Shown here: positions 55,901 to 64,000 of the stretch, one piece after another | Position numbering within the stretch: position 1 is the first letter of the stretch | Layout: each line of letters opens with the position of its first letter | From: Dermacentor variabilis | Taxonomy: Eukaryota; Arthropoda; Arachnida; Ixodida; Ixodidae | DNA length: 64,000 bases | Reading direction: 5' to 3' | Assembly: GCF_050947875.1 (NCBI RefSeq) | Contig: NC_134569.1 | Location: 35,811,277-35,875,276 of the forward strand | Notes under the pieces: model-generated | The model's input: the letters and a program-made list of their open reading frames with translations, nothing else | What the model was told of the DNA's origin: nothing | Database searches by the model: none | Translations under genes and position numbers: made by a program

Positions 55901-57727
55901 TTACACTGGAACCAGGCCGCCAGGTCGACACTCGCTCGCGCCAAGGCCACCGACCAACTTCCTCGTCGTTCTCGCGGCGGCTCGTCTCTTGAGCATCGCT
56001 CGATGATGTCGTAATAATATGTTCATGGGTGTATATGACTGTGTGCTGTGGATTTTCGACCCTATGACGTGGTTTCTTTTCAATTTCTTAGATATATTCT
56101 TATAGGGCTGTTTAGGGCTATGCGAAAACGCAGCTGTCATCCTTCCCACCATCTGGCGTATTGATATTTTTTTTTCCATGAGATGCGAGATGTTTCAGGA
56201 AACCGCGTATCGTGGATCGGCAGTTGGCCTTTAATCCTCGCTTTTTGAATGTGTAGCATTCTTTGGCTAAATGTCCACGGTCATTTTCTGCTCAGTTCCA
56301 TTCGTCCTTCTGTTTCGTGTCCTAGAAGACCCGTAACGCCATCTAGACTTGAATAGGTGAATTTCTTTGAATACACACACTTCTGTACGCTTACCGCCAC
56401 GTACTTGGCGTTGGCGCATGAGCATCCAAGGGGATATTATGCCAGCAAGTATATGAGTGATGGTTAATACAAATAATTGCCTAAACTTCATCCATCTGGC
56501 TTCAAACGGCTTCGTGACTCTGTAACCTCGTCATATTAAAGAAAGTATTGTTTTATAAATAAATAAATAAACATTACAAAAATTTTCTGATGACAGGATT
56601 CCAACACACGACGTCTAGTACAGAAGCCAATAGTGAAACCATTACAACACGGACGCATTCACGAACAAGTGGTACAGAACACTGAGGCGCAGATAGAGTG
56701 CAGGCGAGAGCTTTCGCTGACAATGTTTGCGCGGGTAACGCAAGCAGCGAGATAACTGCATCTGCAAAAAAAGGGAGAAGTTTCTGAAGAGGACGAGTTG
56801 GAACGTAGGCGGCCGCGTTGGCGGGCAAATTATGTGAGAAAAAAGGCACTACAGCAACATTTGGTTCATTTACCAAATAAACGATTGGCAGTAAAAATAT
56901 GTTTACAGGGGAGATCGTCATGGTGTGCGTGGCATTTTTTGCAGTTCCGTATCTCTTAAAATACAGCAGTCTTGGTTTCAAGAGTAGAGTATAGACTTCA
57001 TAACTAATGATTACAAGTAATGCTACGCATTAATGGAAATTGCCCTGTGGGAAGTTTCTGCCCTAATTGTTTTTTCGTGCCTTGGCTGACTTGCGATCCA
57101 CTGATGTCTAAAGGTCGTCAGAAAACTCGTTGCTACGACAGCTAAATGTCGCTTGACGATGCTTTTTCATCCTTGCTCATCTGACGCGTAGCACCAAAGC
57201 GACGTCTAGTTAGCATTGTATGACCTATAAACGCAGGCATGGGCCATCAATATCTCAATTGCAAAGCCAATTTTTCTTGCTTATTAGATTATATGATCCC
57301 TGGAGCATAGGCCGCCAAAGGACCAACTATCACAACTATCAAAAATAAACTCTTGCGACAAAAGAATGTAGGACTTAAGGACGTAGAAATGCAGCGAAAT
57401 ATCTCGGGTGTGATACAGTACCGAGCTGCAGCAACTGGTGCTTCAGTGAATTTCTTCTGCACGACGTTCTTTTTCACTTTCTTTAAGCCTTTCTGCTATA
57501 TCACAGGACAAGGTAGGTGATCTGACTTTATTTTGGAGAATTTCCCTGCTTTTTATGCACGTATTTTTATCTCCATCTTGATGCGAACCACATGTTTAGC
57601 TGCATGGTAAGTACTCGCATACCAGCTGATGGGCCTATGCTCTAGCCCTGATCGGGATGGTGGATATTGGTTGATATATGCACATGTTAATACATCAATA
57701 ACTATAGTCTGTTCACAGGACATAAAC
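55901..57727. other. No gene recognised; may include Gypsy leader or LTR remnant
   Basis: The GC-rich first 90 bases may be the Gypsy leader. A TAAA run at about 56555-56571 resembles a retroelement tail. Minus-strand frames at 56574-56981 (135 codons) and others have no recognisable domain. Confidence 0.4.
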
Positions 57728-59931
57728 ATTTGTACGTCATTATGGCGACCCTGGCATCATACAAGATGTAGACGTGCTCGGCAAGGTACGCTGCAGTGAC
57801 CATGGGATGGTAAGAACTCGAATTAGCCTAGACTTGAGGAGGGAACGGAAGAAACTGGTACACAAGAAGCCAATCAATGAGTTAGCGGTAAGAGGGAAAC
57901 TAGAGGAATTCCGCATCAAGCTACAGAACAGGTATTCGGCTTTAACTCAGGAAGAGGACCTTAGTGTTGAAGCAATGAACGACTATCTCATGGGCATCAT
58001 TAAGGAGTGCGCAATAGAAGTCGGTGGTAACGCCGTTAGACAGGAAACCAGTAAGCTATCGCAGAAGACGAAAGATCTGATCAAGAAACGCCAATGTATG
58101 AAAGCCTCCAACCCTACAGCTAGAATAGAACTGGCAGAACTTTCTAAGTTAATCAACAATCGTAAGACAGCGGACATCAGGAACTATAATATGGATAGAA
58201 TCGAACAGGCTCTCAGGAACGGAGGAAGCCTAAAAACAGTGAAGAAGAAACTAGGAATAGGCAAGAATCAGATGTGTGCGTTAAGAGACAAAGCCGGCAA
58301 TATTGTTACTAATATGGATGAGATAGTTCAAGTGGTTGAGGAGTTCTATAGAGATTTATACAGTACCAGTGGCACCCACGACGATAGTGGAAGAGAGAAT
58401 AGCCTAGAGGAATTCGAAATCCCACAGGTAACGCCAGAAGAAGTAAAGAAAGCCTTAGGAGCTATGCAAAGGGGGAAGGCAGCTGGGGAGGATCAGGTAA
58501 CAGCAGATTTGTTGAAGGATGGTGGTCAGATTGTTCTAGAGAAACTGGCCACCGTGTATACGCAATGCCTCATAACCTCGAGCGTACCGGAATCTTGGAA
58601 GAACGCTAACATAATCCTAATCCATAAGAAAGGGGACGCCAAAGACTTGAAAAATTATAGACCGATCAGCTTACTGTCCGTTGCCTACAAAGTATTTACT
58701 AAGGTAATCGCAAATAGAATCAGGAACACCTTAGACTTCTGTCAACCAAAGGACCAGGTAGGATTCCGTAAAGGCTACTCAACAATAGACCATATTCACA
58801 CTATCAATCAAGTGATAGAGAAATGTGCCGAATATAACCAACCCTTCTATATAGCTTTCATTGATTACGAGAAAGCGTTTGATTCAGTCGAAATCTCAGC
58901 AGTCATGGAGGCATTACGGAATCAGGGTGTAGATGAGCCATATGTAAAGATACTGGAAGATATCTATAGCGGCTCCACAGCCACCGTTGTCCTCCACAAA
59001 GAAAGCAACAAAATCCCTATAAAGAAAGGCGTCAGACAGGGAGATACGATATCTGCAATGCTATTCAGAGCATGTTTACAGGAGGTATTCAGAGGCCTGG
59101 AGTGGGAAGAATTGGGGATAAAAGTTGATGGAGAATACCTTAGCAACTTGCGATTCGCTGATGATATTGCTTTGCTTAGTAACTCAGGAGACCAATTGCA
59201 GTGCATGCTCACTGACCTGGAGAGGCAAAGCAGAAGGGTGGGTCTGAAAATTAATCTGCAGAAAACTAAAGTATTGTTTACCAGTCTCGGAAGAGAACAG
59301 CAGTTTACGATAGGTAGCGAAGCACTGGAAGTGGTAAGGGAATACATCTACTTAGGGCCGGTAGTGACCACGGATCCGGATCATGAGACTGAAATAACCA
59401 GAAGAATAAGAATGCGCTGGGGTGCGTTTGGCAGGCATTCTCAAATCATGAACAGCAGGTTGCCACTATCCCTCAAAACGAAAGTGTATAACAGCTGTGT
59501 GTTACCAGTACTCGCATATGGGGCAGAAACCTGGAGGCTTACGAAAAGGGTTCTGCTGAAATTGAGGACGACGCAACGAGCTATGGAAAGAATAATGATG
59601 GGTGTGACGTTAAGGGATAAGAAAAGAGCAGATTGGGTGAGGCAACAAACGCGGGTAAACGACATCTTAGTTGAAATCAAGAAAACGAAATGGGCATGGG
59701 CCGGACATGTAATGAGGAGGGAAGATAACCGATGGTCACTAAGCGTTACGGACTGGATTGCAATGGAAGGGATGCGTAGCAGGGGGCGGCAGAAAGTTAG
59801 GTGGGCGGATGACATTAAGACGTTTGCAGGGACAACATGGCCACAATTAGTACATGGCTGGGGTAGTTGGAGAAGTATGGGAGAGGCCTTTGCCCTGCAG
59901 TGGGCGTAACTAGGCTGATGATGATGATGAT
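57728..59931 (+). mobile_element. RTE-type LINE, 5' truncated inside the endonuclease, intact downstream
   Basis: The copy begins within the last endonuclease motif and runs to a short 3' end (CTAGGCTGATGATGATGATG) with a (GAT)n tail, as RTE elements have almost no 3' untranslated region. A clear target duplication was not found. Two other RTE copies occur in the window, both far more decayed. Confidence 0.9.
57732..59909 (+). CDS. RTE-clade LINE polyprotein: end of endonuclease, reverse transcriptase, C-terminal domain
   Basis: The frame is open for over 710 codons. Counting from the codon at 57774, it begins with the endonuclease end (VRCSDHGMVRTRI), a basic linker, then reverse transcriptase motifs KGDAKDLKNYRPISLLSVAY, VGFRKGYSTIDHI, AFIDYEKAFDSV, KKGVRQGDTISAMLF, FADDIALLSN (461-464 FADD) and REYIYLGPVV. 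The thumb and C terminus have VLAYGAETWRLT, KTKWAWAGHVMRR and GRQKVRWADDIKTFAGTTW, standard for RTE. Full-length RTE would have about 300 more residues of endonuclease upstream. There is no ATG at the truncation, so it is a fragment rather than an expressed gene. It should copy LINE RNA by target-primed reverse transcription. Confidence 0.9.
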   Translation, partial: VRHYGDPGIIQDVDVLGKVRCSDHGMVRTRISLDLRRERKKLVHKKPINELAVRGKLEEFRIKLQNRYSALTQEEDLSVEAMNDYLMGIIKECAIEVGGNAVRQETSKLSQKTKDLIKKRQCMKASNPTARIELAELSKLINNRKTADIRNYNMDRIEQALRNGGSLKTVKKKLGIGKNQMCALRDKAGNIVTNMDEIVQVVEEFYRDLYSTSGTHDDSGRENSLEEFEIPQVTPEEVKKALGAMQRGKAAGEDQVTADLLKDGGQIVLEKLATVYTQCLITSSVPESWKNANIILIHKKGDAKDLKNYRPISLLSVAYKVFTKVIANRIRNTLDFCQPKDQVGFRKGYSTIDHIHTINQVIEKCAEYNQPFYIAFIDYEKAFDSVEISAVMEALRNQGVDEPYVKILEDIYSGSTATVVLHKESNKIPIKKGVRQGDTISAMLFRACLQEVFRGLEWEELGIKVDGEYLSNLRFADDIALLSNSGDQLQCMLTDLERQSRRVGLKINLQKTKVLFTSLGREQQFTIGSEALEVVREYIYLGPVVTTDPDHETEITRRIRMRWGAFGRHSQIMNSRLPLSLKTKVYNSCVLPVLAYGAETWRLTKRVLLKLRTTQRAMERIMMGVTLRDKKRADWVRQQTRVNDILVEIKKTKWAWAGHVMRREDNRWSLSVTDWIAMEGMRSRGRQKVRWADDIKTFAGTTWPQLVHGWGSWRSMGEAFALQWA

Positions 59932-62534
59932 GTCTGATGAAGCGTGTCGGTTGTTGCCAGAGTGATGGATGTCCAATGGCAAATTTAAATTTTTTTATTT
60001 CTTGAAACATTTCTCAGCCAATATACCCGGACAAAGCACACCCTGAAACGTCTAGATCTGCTGTTCAAGCTACAAATATAGTGCAAGCTTCACTTTGACA
60101 AATAAATAAACCACTGCTTCCAAATCCATGCGCTACTGAACCGTATATTTTGGCGCCTGAAATCCCTTATTTGCAGATGCTTGAAGACGAGCCATAACAA
60201 TAAATGTAACCTAGTGAAAAAACATACAAGCAAGTTTCATACAAGTACTCAGTCTACGGAACCTAGATGACATACATCGCCGAAACCCGCCTACATCGGT
60301 AATACTGTCATTTAGAACATTGGACAAACTTTATTGAAAGAAAGTGTATATTGATATAGCCATATAAGTGGGTGTGATCCATTAGAACACTCCGAGGAAT
60401 GGGAGAGTTCAGAAGATGTTCCGCCTGCTCTTATTTCCTGCTCAAACTAGAGAAGAAACAAAGTGATAAGTACTGTTTATCCAGTTTCTACTTTCCCTCG
60501 CCTTCTGCTTTAACTCCAACCGTCCATTACTTTTGTGCGTACATTGTTTCGCTGTAGCGTTTTTCATGTCTAGTTCTCTGTCACTTTAAAGGGCCTAATG
60601 ACATCTTCGGAGCACTGTTAGATACTTCTCATGGTCTAAGTTTATTTGCTCGCATGTTTTGCTCATCCTTGTAACTATGTTCCAATAACAGGAAACATGC
60701 GTACCATGCTAATGCGCGCGCCAGCGTAGAACTCGAACCGAGCGCACCATCTCTCTCTTTTCTCTCCATTGTAAAAAAACGCTCTGGCCCAGTTTCAAAA
60801 GACGCCTTCACCGCACGCGAACTTCGCTCTCATCCCATTTGGAAACGGGAATCTCCACAGGAGCAAACAAAGCCTCCTGCCACCCGCCCTCCCCACCATC
60901 CCCCAACGAAATCTCGTGTCTCACCGTCTATACCTCGCCTCCACCCCTCCACCCCTTATTCCTCTCTCAGCAAAACACCGAGGGTCAGAAGTGGAAGCGG
61001 TGCTTGACATGATAAACAGCTTCTCACGCTCGAGACAGTGAACACGGCCCGGCGTCGTGTACCGCCTTCCGACGTCTTGCTGGCGAGTCCTACGGAAACG
61101 TGCTTTCTAGCAACTCTCTGGACCATGTTTTACATGTTATTTATGCTCACGTTTGTTCCATTCTCCATTGTGGTGCGATGCCTAATGCTTTTCCGCGGTG
61201 CTTCGCTCTACCTTTTGCTTTTCTCTGCCTTTTCCTTAATATTTCCATGCGCTAGAGTTCCGTTCTGCTTTCATCGATAGTGCGGCAAGGAAGGTCATTC
61301 GAGCTCATCCGAACACGCGATCCATTTAGAACGATTGCTTTGATAGATCGAGACAGCTGGCGTTATGTAGCATTCGCCATCGCTGACCGATGTACGGCAA
61401 TGAAATATTAAAGAAATTACCTGGCTCGCAAGAAAAGAAAGACTTGCCGCGATGGAAGTGCTACGCTTTTACGATGGAAGTTGAGTCGATCGATCAAACT
61501 TTAACCGAAAAGAGAGGAGGTCCTACTTTATTTCCGCTGGCACATGCCTTCATTCGGCCGCAGGAATATCTTTTATGCAGTTCGCTACGCTCCCTCGCTC
61601 TTTCTCACTATGCCCACGACGCTGCTCAGCGAAGGAGCACAGTGTTCGATCATTTTTTGGAGTTTCCCGCATGCTCACTGAAGTGGTCATTTCTGATGCA
61701 AGGCGGCAAATTAATTATTCAGGATTAGAAAGCCGAATCCAAGCACTAGCTTTCCAGATCGGTGCGCTTTAATGGGAACCCAATCCGTAAATCGTTGTTC
61801 GACCAAACTCTACAGAGCCGAAGGGCATGCCCGCATCGAAGGAGTTTGGAAACTCACCGGGGGAAATCGAGGAAGATTAGCAAGCTTGGAATGCTCGGCT
61901 AGCCGTAGTGCCGGCTATCCGCCCAAAATGTGAAGCCAGTACGGAAGCGAGAGCACCGATATTAGCATTCCCTCGACGTCTTTAAGTGCCGTGAGCTTCA
62001 TTACTGCTGACGTCCGTGGGCGAGCCTTGTTTGCATACCTAGAGGAACCAAATTAATTGAGCTGGCCGGACAGAAAAGAGAAAGAACGGGAAAAACATGT
62101 GACGCTAGTCAGATACCAGGCATTTGTGCTGATAAAGTTTAGGAAGGCGCGGATTACCACCGTATGTTCACAACATTGGTAAATGCGCTCTAAGTGTGCT
62201 TGATACTTTTATGCTGAATACCTCTGCTTCTGAGTTTGCATGGGCGGTTCACTTGAGTCCTAACGCTAGCGCATCAAAGAGAGAGGGGGATAAATGGTAT
62301 GCTGAAATCGAAGCCGATCGAGTTATGGTCATGCAGCCGCCTCGTAAGACACAAGCTTATGAATTTGGTTATGAGTATTCATTTAAGCAAATCAGCTATT
62401 ACAAAACTCGAACACGTACATTGTACCACTTGGTCAATGCACTGAAAGGCTTACCTAATTTGGCAACGATGAGCTTACCTAATCGGTCTCTATGCTTCTT
62501 GTCTTTTTTTTTACGTATGCATTTTTCAATCAGT
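59932..62534. other. No gene recognised
   Basis: Contains a C-rich patch (about 60870-60960). A frame at 61038-61280 encodes an 80-residue product with two hydrophobic stretches (LWTMFYMLFMLTFVPFSIVV, LLLFSAFSLIF); I do not recognise it and see no regulatory support. A 112-codon frame at 61390-61728 is also unrecognised. Confidence 0.4.
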
Positions 62535-62535
62535 C

Positions 62536-62620
<85 letters not shown>
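62535..62620. repeat. (CA)n then (TA)n microsatellite
   Basis: About 23 CA units with one AA interruption pass into about 20 TA units. Confidence 0.97.
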
Positions 62621-62624
<4 letters not shown>

Positions 62625-62715
62625 TCGAATTTTCGAGGATTATTGCTCTAAATGTAGCTTCGCACGGATTTTGGAAATGTACCATAAAGATCCCCCTTCC
62701 CTTCTACAAGGTATG

Positions 62716-63310
62716 CAAAAAAGTCGCAGGCGAAGCATCAATTGCGATAGCAAATTACTACACGGCTATACGAAGTAAGCATATTAGTTTTATCGGCCGC
62801 GTCAACTTGCATACATTCTCTTACTAAGTAAATTAACAGGTACGATGTCACGCGCGCAGGGGTACACATGAACACATCTCACTCGATGACCGCGGAAACA
62901 CGTTGTCAAAACACTGGAGTGAATGAGCGTGGCAGCAGCAGCAGCGAGCGAGATGACCTTCGTGCTGTCTCTTGCTGCAACACGAACTAAACGTCGAAAG
63001 CACAGCGCATGCGGAACTACTCGCACTCCGCGAACTTTGTCCACATCGCCGATCGCTTTAAAGATGAGGCAGGCGCGGGCGCGAAATTTGTGCACGTCGT
63101 AGATCGCTTCCGAGATAAGGCGCCCGTGTCCATTAGCAGCAGCCGCCGAAGTAAAACGATGCTTCTCCTACCTCCCCTTGCCGCGAAGTTGAGAGAAGTT
63201 GAACCGCGATCGCGGCTCAACTTCTGTGTTTGGACTTTGTACGGAAGATGGTGACGACGACCGCGACGGCAGAAATGCGCTTGGAGTGTCCGTTTAATTG
63301 CTATTGCAGC
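62716..63310 (+). mobile_element. Non-autonomous DNA element, copy 2, without SINE insertion
   Basis: It shares the landmarks of the element at 5343-6149: AGTCGCAG, ATTGCGATAGCAAATTA, CACTCGATGACCGCGGAAAC, GTCAAAAC(A/G)CTGGAGTGA, TGACCTTCGTGC, GGCAGAAATGCGC and TTAATTGCTATTGCAG. Left and right inverted repeats are TGCGATAGCA and TGCTATTGCA. The sequence around the SINE insertion point (GAGATGACCTTCGTGC) is uninterrupted here, giving the empty site. A CG-rich hairpin lies inside. Confidence 0.7.
63194..63225. repeat. Loopless hairpin with CCGCGATCGCGG centre
   Basis: AGAAGTTGA-A-CCGCGATCGCGG-C-TCAACTTCT: nine-base arms pair perfectly, one A/C mismatch follows, then a 12-base perfect palindrome. 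It is 32 bases long, within the DNA element. Confidence 0.9.
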
Positions 63311-64000
63311 AAAATAATCTAGCACCCGAATGAAAGGCACATAGGCGTGAAATGCGCCAACCTAACACAAACTACAGCAGGTGCTTAGGACGGCTTTAGT
63401 TGCTTTGTTCCGATGAACACTAGAAAAGATTGTGTTGTTCTTGGTTTTAGTTTTTACCTTTCTCTTCGTTGGTGCACAAATTTCAGCGCGTAGTGCTTGA
63501 GCACCACGATGTATATGCTTAGGTTGAAGGATGTCGCCATCAATGCTCTGATTACATAGGACATTTCCAGCGAATCTTCTCCATTTCCGTAATCTGTACA
63601 AGTTTAGCAATCTATGCAGCCGTCGTACTAAGAGTCAAAACACAGTGATGTGCAGCATGTTGATGCGAAATGGCGCACTTCTCTAAATTGATCTGTGTGC
63701 ATCTGCCAAAGTATAACGTGAAATTGATTTAATGAATCAAAGTATGTCCGAGTGTCCGAACCGATACGAAATGAACTACTGTGAGCGATATAGTTAGTCG
63801 ATTATAAGAGCAATCAAAGCACTGCACGTTTCCTTTCCGTGCTTCAGAAGAGAAGCTGAGGTATCAATAACATCAGCCTCTCGATAGCAGTCTGTTTAAA
63901 GGTAATAAATAGAAAAGTCTTTCTAGAGCAAAAGCAAACCGTATAACCTCCGAGCAAACCTATGACAGCTTCCAGCGTTTGGTATACTCAGTCGCTTTGG
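63311..64000. other. No gene recognised
   Basis: AT-rich sequence to the window edge. An 82-codon minus-strand frame at 63362-63610 has no recognisable domain. Confidence 0.5.

Noticed and set aside
61038..61280. Small membrane protein gene
   Set aside because: Hydrophobic segments alone are common in pyrimidine-rich DNA; no homology or regulatory support.

Overview
The window is repeat-dominated nuclear DNA from an arthropod, most likely a hard (ixodid) tick. It carries three copies of a tRNA-derived SINE that looks like the ixodid family called Ruka, several LINE families that I recognise as abundant in tick genomes, and very long microsatellites. Only one stretch looks like a conserved host gene: a single exon (50839-51049, + strand) encoding part of an immunoglobulin domain of the Dpr/zig-8 type, with clean splice sites. 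Nearly everything else can be read as intronic or intergenic sequence filled with mobile elements. No bacterial features, CRISPR arrays or operons are present.

Layout. 1-4650: the 3' part of a Ty3/Gypsy-like element whose integrase precedes the reverse transcriptase (Gmr1-like order), followed by two LTR-like promoter regions and a 47-bp tandem repeat. 5343-6149: a DNA element interrupted by a SINE; an uninterrupted relative lies at 62716-63310. 6945-9516: a 1.85-kb imperfect palindrome directly abutting a TTAA-flanked inverted-repeat element. 10130-11860: LINE tails and a cluster of perfect hairpins. 16582-19389: large microsatellites. 19390-24545: an almost full-length but broken LINE whose ORF1 carries an SGNH-esterase-like domain. 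24546-25592: CpG-rich sequence ending at a consensus splice donor. 26204-33655: small repeats, a SINE and a decayed RTE LINE. 38980-39300: a possible promoter (Inr plus DPE). 40544-42235: a 509-bp MITE, then a SINE inserted in the tail of a CR1/Jockey-like LINE. 42625-47748: a decayed I-type LINE with RNase H. 47987-48871: a composite tRNA-derived repeat and microsatellites. 51341-55900: an I-type LINE end, an RTE fragment and a truncated Gypsy element, abutting one another. 57728-59931: an RTE LINE with an uninterrupted 710-codon reverse transcriptase frame.

How the parts relate. The autonomous LINEs would supply reverse transcriptase for the SINEs; the long inverted-repeat elements need a transposase that is not encoded here. 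Nesting gives a relative order: the SINE at 5602 is younger than its DNA-element host, and the SINE at 41384 is younger than the LINE tail around it. The Gmr1-like pol frame and the RTE at 57728 have no internal stops and are probably the youngest insertions. Boundaries of LTRs and decayed elements are approximate, because they were read by eye without alignment.
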